Origin: Sphingobacterium haloxyli
Lineage (GTDB): Bacteria > Bacteroidota > Bacteroidia > Sphingobacteriales > Sphingobacteriaceae
DNA length: 64,000 nt
NCBI RefSeq assembly: GCF_002980525.1
Contig: NZ_PVBQ01000014.1
Location: forward strand, 49,676 to 113,675
Direction: 5' to 3'
Shown here: in pieces, positions 1 through 8,198 of the stretch
Numbering within the stretch: position 1 is the first letter of the stretch
Layout of the letters: every line of letters starts with the position of its first letter
Notes under the pieces: generated by a model
What the model saw: only the letters and a program-made list of their open reading frames with translations
Database searches by the model: none
What the model was told of the DNA's origin: nothing
Position numbers and translations under genes: made by a program

Positions 1-43
1 CTTTCGGAGTCGATTTTTAGAATCCTTTAAGGAAGATATGGAT

Positions 44-70
44 GCCCGAGGGGTCAAGGTATCCTCGGGC
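44..70. other. GC-rich inverted repeat near the left edge
   Basis: An 8-bp perfect stem (GCCCGAGG / CCTCGGGC, 44-51 and 63-70) with an 11-nt loop. No T-run follows on either strand, so it is not a clear intrinsic terminator. A frame open from the left edge ends with TAA at 28-30, so this could lie just behind the 3' end of a gene mostly outside the window. Bases 71-238 hold nothing else I can support. Confidence 0.35.
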
Positions 71-238
71 TAAAAAAACTGTTATGATGACTATACTGCC
101 CTTTTTGTGATGCCTCTGTACCGTATGCTGCCGGTACTCACATCATGGTTGATTATGCGAACATCGGGTAAATCAGCTTTCCATGACGGATAGTGTTCAA
201 TATATATGCGCCGAAGACAATATTCGTCTCTCCTCGTA

Positions 239-649
239 TTAGATGAATCGCGAATCTCTTCCGGTAGGATTTGTGCCCGGTTCGATTGAAGTACCGCGGT
301 CAATGTTAGGCTCCGGCGTCGAGAGTTCATTAATTTCGGGTTCTGCGTCCGGGTTGATCTCGTCGATATCGGGATTTGGAGCTTCTAATGGAGCGATGTC
401 AGGTTGCTCATCGGGCTGGTTCTCATCGATTTCATCCAATTCCGGTTCTTCCCGTTCCAGAGGATCTACATCAGGTTGTTCAGGAGGAAGATTTTCAATG
501 CGTTCCCCGCCATCGGGTAGATTTTCTTCATCCGGTGAATTTCCTTCTCCGCCGCGATTCGGAGTCGCAGGATCAGATGCTGGGTCTACCACTGCGAAAG
601 CTAGAATAGGACCTTGTCCGTTCTCAGCAAAAAAGTTTTGTGTTTTCAT
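239..649 (-). CDS. Acidic Pro/Glu/Asp-rich repeat protein, unknown function
   Basis: I do not recognise a family. The 136-residue product starts with a short ordinary segment (MKTQNFFAENGQG...) and then becomes an acidic, proline-rich chain of loose repeats of the type PDVDPLE, PDIAPLE, PDIDEIN and PEINE (about residues 55-120). It is almost certainly disordered, has no signal peptide and no membrane segment. The opposite strand is also open for nearly the same length, but its Ser/Gly-rich product looks like a mirror of the repeat. The minus strand is preferred because its start context (TAATCAGATG) and its far-upstream sequence resemble those of the neighbouring stress protein at 902-1744. 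That sharing suggests co-regulation with a stress response. It could be a cytoplasmic hydrophilin-like or ion-binding protein; that is inference. Confidence 0.6.
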   Translation of the reverse strand: MKTQNFFAENGQGPILAFAVVDPASDPATPNRGGEGNSPDEENLPDGGERIENLPPEQPDVDPLEREEPELDEIDENQPDEQPDIAPLEAPNPDIDEINPDAEPEINELSTPEPNIDRGTSIEPGTNPTGRDSRFI

Positions 650-715
650 CTGATTATTTTTAATTCTTAAGTTGGTGATAAAACGAAGCTATAGCCCCAT
701 TTCATTATGTTTACT

Positions 716-771
716 GTATTTAATGTGTTAATTGAACCTTCTCAGTTAAATATAGTTGCAGTGATAAATAC
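716..771 (-). promoter_or_regulatory. Upstream block shared with the usp gene at 902-1744
   Basis: Read on the plus strand the block contains GTATTTAATG (716-725), TTAAATATA (746-754) and AGTGATAAATAC (760-771). The same three words in the same order occur upstream of the usp gene at 1781-1844. The two genes are on the same strand, so this is probably a common promoter/operator. No factor is identified. Confidence 0.4.
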
Positions 772-844
772 CCGAAAAATAAAATAAATACCCTTAACTA
801 TGATATTTGCTCGGTTTACGTTAATCTGTATACAAGGTGTTGAA

Positions 845-870
845 CAAAAAACGACCCTATTAAGGATCGT
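845..870 (-). terminator. Intrinsic terminator after the usp gene
   Basis: On the minus strand a 7-bp stem (ACGATCC with GGGTCGT, one G-U pair) is followed by six T residues, about 30 nt beyond the stop codon of the universal stress protein gene. Confidence 0.6.
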
Positions 871-901
871 CAAGGCTTTTTACATACGTTCATGAGGCTT
901 T

Positions 902-1744
902 CTATTCCTCAGTTTCTCTAAGAAGCAACAGCGGAATACCCGACTTTTTGATCAGCTGTTTGCTTACACTTCGGCGAAAGAGTCGCTCAAAGAATCCATA
1001 TGATTTTGGAATAGTAACGATTAATCCCGCGTTATGGTATTCTGCAAAAGTTTCTATTTCTTCTGCAATATCATTACCTGTTGTATAGTGATATTCCGGT
1101 TGAACTACTTCCAATAACGCATTAATTTTATATTGCTCCGTAGTTGTGTCGGGGTTTGCTCGTTCCCCTTCTGGCATCACATTCAGAACTAGTAATTTTG
1201 CTCGAAGTCTCTCTAACCACTGGGTAATTTCGGCCACGGGCGTGTTAGACGATACCTTTCTTAAATCGCAGGCGAAAACGATCTTGTGTATGGGTTCATA
1301 GCCAACGTGGTTTGGGACGATAAGTAATGGTTGCTTTAAGGATGACGCTAAATTGGCGGTATTACTGCCAATTAGCGCTTGTTCCAAATTACTCCTTCCT
1401 GTGGCTCCTACTACGACCAAGTCAGCATCCCATTTTTCGAGAAGTCCTTCAATCCCGTGTAGCAACGGGAAGTTATTCGTTACCATATGGATGTTCACAG
1501 TGCTGTTCCCACCCAGTATCTGTATTAACTCCTGCTGTACCGCCTCTAAATTTGATATACTTTGTTTCTCTATAAGAGAAGGGGCTGCGTCTGTCATCGG
1601 AAGATCTGTGCCAATGGGCAGATTGTCATATGCATGATAAAGTACAATTTGATTTGCCTCTACAGATTTTGCTAGATTCGCGGCATATCGGGCAGCATTG
1701 AGTGCTGATTCTGAAAAGTCCGTTGTAATGATAATTGTTTTCAT
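902..1744 (-). CDS. Universal stress protein with two UspA domains
   Basis: The 280-residue cytoplasmic protein is two Usp domains in tandem (about 1-143 and 150-280). The first carries the ATP-binding signature G-x2-G-x9-G-S (Gly113, Gly116, Gly126-Ser127), so it should bind ATP. The second domain lacks that signature and has a basic stretch (FFERLFRRS) instead. Tandem Usp proteins of this length are common in Sphingobacteriaceae and usually respond to stress or growth arrest. The start ATG has the same TAATCAGATG-like context as the acidic protein gene downstream. A second Usp paralog lies at 9759-10610. The exact ligand or partner is not visible. Confidence 0.9.
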   Translation of the reverse strand: MKTIIITTDFSESALNAARYAANLAKSVEANQIVLYHAYDNLPIGTDLPMTDAAPSLIEKQSISNLEAVQQELIQILGGNSTVNIHMVTNNFPLLHGIEGLLEKWDADLVVVGATGRSNLEQALIGSNTANLASSLKQPLLIVPNHVGYEPIHKIVFACDLRKVSSNTPVAEITQWLERLRAKLLVLNVMPEGERANPDTTTEQYKINALLEVVQPEYHYTTGNDIAEEIETFAEYHNAGLIVTIPKSYGFFERLFRRSVSKQLIKKSGIPLLLLRETEE

Positions 1745-1780
1745 CTGATTATGTTTTTGTTCTGTCGTTTTCTTTTAACC

Positions 1781-1844
1781 GTATTTAATGAACAATCTGT
1801 TATAAGGGATTGTTTATTAAATATATACCTAAAGCGATAAATAC
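1781..1844 (-). promoter_or_regulatory. Upstream block of the usp gene, shared with 716-771
   Basis: Contains GTATTTAATG (1781-1790), TTAAATATA (1817-1825) and AGCGATAAATAC (1833-1844), matching the block upstream of the acidic-protein gene. A 7-bp hairpin (AACAATC/GATTGTT, 1791-1797 and 1808-1814) lies between them only in this copy. The rest of the 290-bp gap up to 2034 shows no gene; a weak hairpin with GTACAA/TTGTAC arms lies near 1914-1958. Confidence 0.4.
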
Positions 1845-2034
1845 GAGTCGGAGTGTGAGATACGTGTTGAGACGGCGTGAAATACCCTAATTTAATTTTT
1901 AGCCAACTATTTCGAGGTACAATCCTTTTACTATGAAAGAGATATGTTGTACTCTTGAAGCTATTACAGCAAGTGTATACGGTAACAATAAGAAGCAGTA
2001 ATAAAAATAGATGGTTTAATTAAAAAAGAATAAC

Positions 2035-2277
2035 ATGGAAAATTTAGAAAAAAACGTCAATGCGAAGGAAGGCGAAATGACCAAGGAAATTGAAAACAAA
2101 ACAGCAAAAGTGCCGTCAAAGGCATATTTATGTGTCGCCATTGCGGCGATGGCGGCATCCGCTACGTTAAAATGTATGGGACATAAGCATACCGCTTTAT
2201 TTGTCGGACAGTGGGTCGCTCCTTTTTTACTTTTTGGCATTTACAATAAGATCGTAAAAACACAAGGACACGATTAA
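2035..2277 (+). CDS. Small membrane protein, unknown function
   Basis: An 80-residue protein: a charged, Lys/Glu-rich N-terminal third (about 1-28), then two hydrophobic segments (about 31-45 and 54-70) joined by a short Cys-Met-Gly-His turn, and a basic tail. This suggests a two-span inner-membrane hairpin with cytoplasmic ends. I do not know its function. It precedes a DUF4142 gene by 69 bp and a small disordered-protein gene, all on one strand, which suggests a stress-type operon. Both the hydrophobic pattern and the clean intergenic spacing favour a real gene. Confidence 0.6.
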   Translation: MENLEKNVNAKEGEMTKEIENKTAKVPSKAYLCVAIAAMAASATLKCMGHKHTALFVGQWVAPFLLFGIYNKIVKTQGHD

Positions 2278-2346
2278 TATCGAGAGATTAAAGGCCGTTC
2301 CGATTTACATGGGACGGTCGTAATTGTTCACTAAAACAACAAAGGT

Positions 2347-2907
2347 ATGAAAAGATATCTCAAGTATTGTTTCGCCGTGCTAGGTACGGTTATTCTATTT
2401 TTACCAAATATATCCGCGCAGGAAGCCAATAGGGACCAAGAGTTTTTAACGAAAGCGGTTAGTTCGAATCAATTTGAAATAGCATTGGGAACACAGGCCT
2501 TAAATCAGTCAGAAAATGAGGAGATTAAGCAATATGGTCAGATGTTGGTCAACGATCACACCAAAGTATTGGAGGAGCTGGAGGAAGCTGCTATGTCCAA
2601 AAAGCTGGTCGTACCAGATGGGATGGAAGAAGATCAGGCCTCGATATTGAAGTCGCTGTCGGTGCTGACAGGAACAGATTTTGACAGAGCCTTCAAGGAT
2701 GTCGCGGTAAAAATGCACGAGAATGCTATCGCATTATTTGAAAATGCGTCCAATAATTTAAATGATGAAGAATTTAGAAGTTGGGCGGCAGAAAAAGTGC
2801 CCTCGCTCAGAAGCCACTTGGAGAAGGCCAAGGAACTACAGGTGACATCCTCCGAATCTCATATTTCTTCTCATTCTATGGAGGGAGATTCAATAGAAAC
2901 CTTATAA
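2347..2907 (+). CDS. DUF4142 family periplasmic protein
   Basis: The 186-residue protein has a signal peptide (about residues 1-24, ending in ISA-QEA). The mature part is a four-helix, ferritin-like DUF4142 fold rich in Glu, Asn and Lys. The family motif region 'QYGQMLVNDHTKVLEEL' is present at about residues 62-78. The family is periplasmic or extracytoplasmic and its biochemical role is not established; many members sit near stress genes, as here. It is followed after 10 bp by the small lysine-rich ORF, so the two are probably co-transcribed. Confidence 0.85.
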   Translation: MKRYLKYCFAVLGTVILFLPNISAQEANRDQEFLTKAVSSNQFEIALGTQALNQSENEEIKQYGQMLVNDHTKVLEELEEAAMSKKLVVPDGMEEDQASILKSLSVLTGTDFDRAFKDVAVKMHENAIALFENASNNLNDEEFRSWAAEKVPSLRSHLEKAKELQVTSSESHISSHSMEGDSIETL

Positions 2908-2917
2908 ATAAATAACG

Positions 2918-3154
2918 ATGGCAACAAAAGTAGAGAATGAAAAGACAGGTCTCAGAGAGAAAAAGAAAAAAAAAGAAGGCGATACTTATCAGGAACTTGG
3001 GTCGGTGATCGAAAAGACAGAACGTACTAAAGACGGCGATGGAGAAGCGGGGGTAGATTCGCAAGCAGAGCAACTGAATGATATGCCAAACGATCCTACG
3101 GATCGCCCTTTGGAGCGCGAAAAAAAGGATAGAAAAGCGCAGAATAAAAAATAA
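2918..3154 (+). CDS. Small Lys/Glu-rich disordered protein
   Basis: A 78-residue very hydrophilic protein with a run of lysines near residue 16-20 and otherwise mixed Lys, Glu, Asp and Gln. It has no signal peptide, no membrane segment and no recognised domain. It begins 10 bp after the DUF4142 stop and ends about 100 bp before an intrinsic terminator, so it is likely the last gene of that unit. The composition resembles small hydrophilic stress proteins, but this is only an analogy. Confidence 0.5.
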   Translation: MATKVENEKTGLREKKKKKEGDTYQELGSVIEKTERTKDGDGEAGVDSQAEQLNDMPNDPTDRPLEREKKDRKAQNKK

Positions 3155-3258
3155 ATTGGGATAGCGTAGCAATGGCACAATCGTAGTAGGAACAAAGTGA
3201 AATGTATTCCGATTATAAATCCGAAATAGTTAGCCTGTAATAATATAAATTCCATACT

Positions 3259-3306
3259 AAAAGAGGTGATAAATAATTGTTATTTTATTTATCACCTCTT
3301 TTTATT
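3259..3306 (+). terminator. Intrinsic terminator before the pnt operon
   Basis: A perfect 18-bp inverted repeat (3259-3276 and 3285-3302, core AGAGGTGATAAAT) with an 8-nt loop, followed by a T-rich tail on the plus strand. It separates the small stress-gene unit from pntA. Confidence 0.8.
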
Positions 3307-3395
3307 TTAATTATATTAATTAATGTCTTATATTCGGCGAATTTGCAATATTTTTTAGTGGCAATTGGTTTATTGTAATATCATATTTAAAAAAA

Positions 3396-4520
3396 ATGAT
3401 TCTAGGGGTACTTAAAGAAACCAAAGTTAGTGAGCGCAGAGTGGCGCTTAGTCCGGAGATAGTTAAACTGCTCGTCAAGAAGGACTTTAAGGTTCAGATA
3501 GAAAGTGGCGCTGGGCTGGGCTCCAACTTCGCGGATGAAGATTATAAGCTGGCAGGCGCAGACATTGTTCGGAAAGCCGATATTTTTAATGCAGACGTCG
3601 TTCTCAAGGTGAATGCTCCTACGTTAGAAGAGGCTTCGCAGTATAAGAAGCAAGCGGTCAGTATTTCTTTGCTATATCCTTATACGCAACCGGAACTTCT
3701 CGATATGCTAAACGCTCGTCAAATTACGTCCTTCGCTATGGATGCGGTGCCTCGTATATCACGGGCGCAGAAAATGGACGCCTTGAGTTCGCAGGCAAAT
3801 TTGGCTGGCTATAAGGCGGTAGTCATAGGAGCGAATGCATTGGGGAAAATATTCCCATTGATGATGACCGCTGCGGGCACAATTACCCCCGCGAAGGTGC
3901 TTATTTTTGGAGCTGGAGTAGCTGGTTTACAAGCTGTCGCTACAGCCAAACGTCTTGGTGCTGTGGTCGAAGTGTCCGATGTGCGTCCAGAGACAAAGGA
4001 ACAAGTGGAATCGTTAGGTGGCCGCTTTTTAGTTGTTGAGAGCGCCGAAGAGGTAAAAACAGAAGGCGGTTATGCGAAAGAAGTTTCGCAAGAATTTCTA
4101 GCAAAACAGCAGCAATTGATTAAAGATAAAATCAGAGACGCTGATCTTGTCATTACAACCGCGCTGGTGATGGGTAAGAAGTCACCGATTCTGGTTACAG
4201 AAGAAATGGTTAAATCGATGAGAGCCGGTTCTGTCATTGTGGATATGGCGGTTGAATCTGGTGGTAATTGTGAAATTTCAGAGTTCAACAAAACTGTCGA
4301 AAAGCATAATGTCACTATAATCGGAGAATCTAACATTCCGTCATTGTTAGCCGTCAATGCTAGTCAACTGTATGCAACCAATATTAGTGCTCTGTTACTT
4401 CACCTGGCCAGCAATGAAGGCTTTAAATGGGAAATGGACGAAGAAATAACCAGAGGTGCATTAATTACACACCAAGGGGAATTGGTGCATGAATTTACAA
4501 AATCTATTTTATCTAAATAA
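3396..4520 (+). CDS. pntAA: NAD(P) transhydrogenase subunit alpha, NAD-binding part (PntAA)
   Basis: Domain I of the proton-translocating transhydrogenase: it binds NAD(H) and passes hydride to NADP+ bound on PntB. The 374-residue length is that of the separate soluble alpha-1 subunit. Visible motifs are the RVALSPE segment (residues 15-21), the mobile-loop/active-site region RAQKMDALSSQANLAGY (about 123-139) and a Rossmann motif GAGVAGLQA (about 172-180). It is followed by pntAB after 17 bp and pntB, so the enzyme is split into three chains. It probably uses the proton gradient to make NADPH. It shares ancestry with the alanine dehydrogenase at 15214-16425, but the downstream membrane genes settle its identity. 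Confidence 0.95.
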   Translation: MILGVLKETKVSERRVALSPEIVKLLVKKDFKVQIESGAGLGSNFADEDYKLAGADIVRKADIFNADVVLKVNAPTLEEASQYKKQAVSISLLYPYTQPELLDMLNARQITSFAMDAVPRISRAQKMDALSSQANLAGYKAVVIGANALGKIFPLMMTAAGTITPAKVLIFGAGVAGLQAVATAKRLGAVVEVSDVRPETKEQVESLGGRFLVVESAEEVKTEGGYAKEVSQEFLAKQQQLIKDKIRDADLVITTALVMGKKSPILVTEEMVKSMRAGSVIVDMAVESGGNCEISEFNKTVEKHNVTIIGESNIPSLLAVNASQLYATNISALLLHLASNEGFKWEMDEEITRGALITHQGELVHEFTKSILSK

Positions 4521-4537
4521 TTTAAAAATCATAAGTT

Positions 4538-4825
4538 ATGTCTGCTGAGAGTTTTATCATTCTATTGTACATATTAATATTAGCCAGTTACTTGGGCTTT
4601 GAACTAATAAATAAAGTGCCTCCAACGCTTCATACTCCACTGATGTCGGGATCAAATGCGATTTCAGGAATCACGATTGTGGGAGCAATTCTAGCCTGTA
4701 ATGAATTGGGGTTTGTTTCTGTAAGTAAGTGGCTGGGAATGCTGGCACTTATATTAGCCACCATCAACGTGGTTGGTGGTTATACGGTTACTGACAGGAT
4801 GCTCAAAATGTTCAAAAAAAAATAG
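4538..4825 (+). CDS. pntAB: NAD(P) transhydrogenase alpha-2 membrane subunit (PntAB)
   Basis: The 95-residue protein is the short membrane part of the alpha subunit. It has about three hydrophobic spans (roughly 5-22, 42-58 and 64-82). The conserved sequence GSNAISGITIVGA lies just before and inside the second span. It pairs with the membrane half of PntB to form the proton channel. It sits 17 bp after pntAA and 6 bp before pntB, typical of a translationally linked operon. Confidence 0.93.
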   Translation: MSAESFIILLYILILASYLGFELINKVPPTLHTPLMSGSNAISGITIVGAILACNELGFVSVSKWLGMLALILATINVVGGYTVTDRMLKMFKKK

Positions 4826-4831
4826 AAAGTA

Positions 4832-6223
4832 ATGAACATCGTAATACAAATCTCATATCTAGTCGCCTCTATATTGTTTATAGCTGGCATTAAAATGTTA
4901 GGACGTACAAAAACTGCTCGTAAAGGAAATATCGTCTCGTCAGTTGGTATGTTCATCGCCATATTGGCAACTGTTGTTCAGGTGGAGGCTATTTCACTGA
5001 TTGATATTCTTATATGCGTTCTTATCGGGGGCACTATTGGGTTAACTATTGCATTTAAGGTGCAAATGACAAAGATCCCCGAGATGGTAGCCATGTTTAA
5101 TGGCTTCGGAGGACTAGCATCGCTGGCTGTCGCTTTATCCGATTTCTGGCTAAATACACAACAACGTAATTTAGAGGTTGATGTAGTAACAGGCGTTAGC
5201 GTTGCTTTGAGTATTTTCATAGGGGGAGTCACATTCACCGGATCGATTATTGCCTTTATGAAGCTCAGCGGAAAAATGTCGGGTCGAGCGATTATTTTTA
5301 CAGGTCAACACCTCATCAATTTAATTCTTTTAGTATTGTCTGTGGTTGTCGCAGTTTTTGCATTGACAGACTTTACGAATCCGATCTACATCATTTTACT
5401 GGGTGTCCTTGCGTTAGGCATAGGGATACTTGTGGTTATTCCCATCGGCGGAGCTGATATGCCGGTTGTTATCTCCTTACTAAATTCCTATTCGGGAATG
5501 GCCGCCTGTGCAACAGGCTTTGTTCTTAACAACAATGTGCTCATTGTATCCGGTGCGTTGGTAGGAGCTTCAGGGATTATTCTTACACAAATTATGTGTA
5601 AGGCAATGAACCGTTCACTTGCAAACGTTCTTTTGGGAGGGTTTGGCCAGACATCTGGTGGGGGAGGCACATCGGCTGACGGTCCACAAATAGTCGTGAA
5701 AGAAGTAGGTGTTGAAGAAGCGGCCCAAATTTTTGATTCGGTTTCTTCTCTAATTATCGTTCCCGGCTACGGAATGGCAGTTGCACAAGCTCAGCATACG
5801 ATCCGAGAACTAAGTGAATTGTGTGAAAAAAAAGGTGTCGACGTACGTTTTGCTATTCACCCCGTTGCGGGTAGAATGCCGGGACATATGAATGTGCTCT
5901 TAGCAGAAGCAAATATATCTTACGATAAGCTTATCGAAATGGACGAAATTAACGATGACTTTGCAAATACAGATCTGGTATTTGTAGTCGGAGCTAATGA
6001 TGTCGTTAATCCTGCGGCTAAAACAAACCCGAACAGTCCAATTTTTGGCATGCCTGTCTTGAACGTCGAGAAGGCGCAGACTGTTATTGTTACTAAAAGA
6101 AGCATGGGGAAAGGATATGCTGGTATTGAGAATGAGTTATTTGGTGCAGATAACTGTCTCATGCTCTTTGGCGATGCGAAGCAAACCATTACTAAATTGG
6201 TTGGAGAGCTAAAGGAAATATAA
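4832..6223 (+). CDS. pntB: NAD(P) transhydrogenase subunit beta (PntB)
   Basis: The 463-residue protein combines the membrane domain II (about eight to nine spans, residues 1-270) with the soluble NADP(H)-binding domain III (about 285-463). Domain III contains the fingerprint VPGYGMAVAQAQ (about 310-321), HPVAGRMPGHMNVLLAEA and VGANDVVNPAA, all standard for this family. It completes the three-gene pnt operon. A strong bidirectional terminator follows 31 bp after the stop. Confidence 0.95.
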   Translation: MNIVIQISYLVASILFIAGIKMLGRTKTARKGNIVSSVGMFIAILATVVQVEAISLIDILICVLIGGTIGLTIAFKVQMTKIPEMVAMFNGFGGLASLAVALSDFWLNTQQRNLEVDVVTGVSVALSIFIGGVTFTGSIIAFMKLSGKMSGRAIIFTGQHLINLILLVLSVVVAVFALTDFTNPIYIILLGVLALGIGILVVIPIGGADMPVVISLLNSYSGMAACATGFVLNNNVLIVSGALVGASGIILTQIMCKAMNRSLANVLLGGFGQTSGGGGTSADGPQIVVKEVGVEEAAQIFDSVSSLIIVPGYGMAVAQAQHTIRELSELCEKKGVDVRFAIHPVAGRMPGHMNVLLAEANISYDKLIEMDEINDDFANTDLVFVVGANDVVNPAAKTNPNSPIFGMPVLNVEKAQTVIVTKRSMGKGYAGIENELFGADNCLMLFGDAKQTITKLVGELKEI

Positions 6224-6254
6224 ATTTTTCGCTATTTGTACCGATTGCCAATTT

Positions 6255-6300
6255 GTAAACGAAGAAAGCATCAATTATGATTGATGCTTTCTTCGTTTAC
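6255..6300. terminator. Bidirectional terminator between pntB and putP
   Basis: A perfect 21-bp inverted repeat (6255-6275 and 6280-6300) with a 4-nt loop, containing GAAGAAAGCATC. It lies between two convergent genes, 1 bp from the putP stop, and serves both. Confidence 0.85.
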
Positions 6301-6301
6301 T

Positions 6302-7810
6302 TTACTGCTTGTCGGCGTTGGAGGTCCTCGTCCTGACCTCGTCAAATTCCTGCTCTATTTCTGCCGAGACAGGCTTACCCATCAGCGAGACTGCAACAAT
6401 CGTCAGAAAGCTTAATAGAAACCCCGGAATAATTTCATATACTTCCTTATAGTCGTGGGGAATGTAAATCCAAAGTAAGACTGTGGCTCCTCCTACCAAC
6501 ATACCCGACAAGGCTCCCGCCACTGTCATACGTTTCCAAAGTAACGAGAGAATAACCAACGGGCCGAAGGCTGCGCCAAATCCGGCCCATGCATTACCTA
6601 CAAGACCAAGAATGCTTTCTTGCGGATTCAATGCGAGTAAGAAAGCAACGATAGCAACGACAAGGACAGAAATACGGCTCATGATAAGCATGTTCCTTGC
6701 ATTGGCGTGTTTATTAAAAAATGTTCTGTAAATATCTTCAGTCATTGAACTGGAGGTGACCAAAAGCTGGGATGATATCGTACTCATAACGGCGGCTAAA
6801 ATGGCAGAAAGCAAGAATCCGCCGATAAGCGGGTGGAAAAGTGCTTTTGAAAGGTATATGAATATCGTTTCGGATACTTCTTGCGATGCATCAAAACGTA
6901 GCATGGTTTCTGCATCGAACTGTTGAAGGTACGCAATGCCGAAAAACCCTAGGAGCAAGGAACCAAAGACTGTCCCCGCCATCCAGGTCATACCTACCCG
7001 CCTCGCTTTTTTTATGTCCCTCACACTATCGATTGCCATAAATCGGACGAGAATGTGCGGCTGGCCAAAATATCCCAAGCCCCAAGCCAAAAGAGAAATA
7101 ATAGAGATAGTAGTAGTTCCCCGCAGCATATCCATATAGTTAGTGTTCTTGCGTTGGATGATGTCTATAGTTTCTTCTACCCCCCCTAATTGAAAAACAA
7201 CAACCGACGGTATTAGGAGCAGCGCAATGACCATGATGGTGCCCTGTACTGCGTCTGTTAGGCTGACGGCCATGAAACCGCCTATGAACGTATAAAAAAC
7301 GACGACTAGCGACGTTGCCCACAGACCGATACTGTAATCCATGTTAAAAGCAGATTCAAACAGCCTACCACCGGATACCATGCCCGCGGACGTATACAAG
7401 GTAAAGAATATCAAAATAAAAACAGACGATACTAGTTTCAACAGTTGTGACTTGTCGCGGAATCGGTTTTCAAAGAATACGGGAAGCGTTATGGCGTTTT
7501 TAGCGACCTCGGTGTATACCCGTAAGCGTGGTGCTACAATGACATAATTGAGAAATGCGCCTGTTGTCAGCCCGATAGCGAGCCAAGAGCCTGACATTCC
7601 CATCATATACATCGCGCCGGGCAGTCCCATCAATAACCACCCGCTCATATCAGATGCCCCTGCCGACAAGGCAGTCACAAATGGCCCCATCTTGCGCCCA
7701 CCTATTAGAAATTCTTCTGAATTGCTTGTCGATTTCCGATATCCGTAGATACCTATCAAAATCATAATCAATACATATAAACCGATGGAAATAACCTCGT
7801 AAATATTCAT
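6302..7810 (-). CDS. putP: Sodium/proline symporter (PutP)
   Basis: A 502-residue inner-membrane transporter of the solute:sodium symporter family, with about 13 hydrophobic spans. The N-terminus shows the PutP pattern: ...EEFLIGGRKMGPF and LSAGASDMSGWLLMGLPGA (about residues 30-68), which in PutP forms the Na+ and proline site. The ATG at 7810 fits the family N-terminus; a TTG nine bases upstream is unlikely. It is divergent from the Na+/alanine symporter agcS. Together with alanine dehydrogenase and ggt elsewhere in the window it suggests amino-acid scavenging. Substrate could be another amino acid, but proline is most likely. Confidence 0.9.
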   Translation of the reverse strand: MNIYEVISIGLYVLIMILIGIYGYRKSTSNSEEFLIGGRKMGPFVTALSAGASDMSGWLLMGLPGAMYMMGMSGSWLAIGLTTGAFLNYVIVAPRLRVYTEVAKNAITLPVFFENRFRDKSQLLKLVSSVFILIFFTLYTSAGMVSGGRLFESAFNMDYSIGLWATSLVVVFYTFIGGFMAVSLTDAVQGTIMVIALLLIPSVVVFQLGGVEETIDIIQRKNTNYMDMLRGTTTISIISLLAWGLGYFGQPHILVRFMAIDSVRDIKKARRVGMTWMAGTVFGSLLLGFFGIAYLQQFDAETMLRFDASQEVSETIFIYLSKALFHPLIGGFLLSAILAAVMSTISSQLLVTSSSMTEDIYRTFFNKHANARNMLIMSRISVLVVAIVAFLLALNPQESILGLVGNAWAGFGAAFGPLVILSLLWKRMTVAGALSGMLVGGATVLLWIYIPHDYKEVYEIIPGFLLSFLTIVAVSLMGKPVSAEIEQEFDEVRTRTSNADKQ

Positions 7811-8198
7811 GGGCAACAATTATTTGAATTTTCTAATGATACAAAAAAACCTCTTCATAAAAATGTGCTTGTATCAGCGGCAGGGAAACAGGGCGGAAGA
7901 ATGTCCATAGATTGGCGGAGATAAAAAACCGAGCCACGCTCAAGTTGATTCTATATATTAAGAATGACAAAAACGCCTTCGATAAGTTCATCTTGCACCC
8001 ACCACAGTCCCCAACCTTAATCACATGTAGTGCAAGCGGTTCTGGGTAAAGGTAAAAAAAAAATCATATCTGCCGCGACAAATAGCTAGATTATAAATAG
8101 AAGATATAGTCGACAGCGAAAAGATAGGTAAATTCTATAATTTGTTTTTAGTGTGTATTTTTTTCTACCTTAGGGCTCTTAAACTACAACATCATTGG
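7811..8198. other. Divergent intergenic region putP/agcS
   Basis: About 390 bp between two divergent transporter genes, so it must hold two promoters. I find no exact TAnnTTTG box. The nearest match is CTATAATTTG about 60 nt before the agcS ATG, with a 3-nt instead of 2-nt spacer. No supported ORF, RNA or strong hairpin is visible. Confidence 0.4.

Noticed and set aside
91..330. 79-codon minus-strand ORF overlapping the end of the acidic-protein gene
   Set aside because: Different frame, no start signal, no recognisable domain. A frameshifted continuation of the acidic protein was considered but cannot be supported.
243..653. Ser/Gly-rich plus-strand ORF over the acidic-protein gene
   Set aside because: It mirrors the repeat of the minus-strand gene; the minus strand shares start context and upstream motifs with the neighbouring usp gene.
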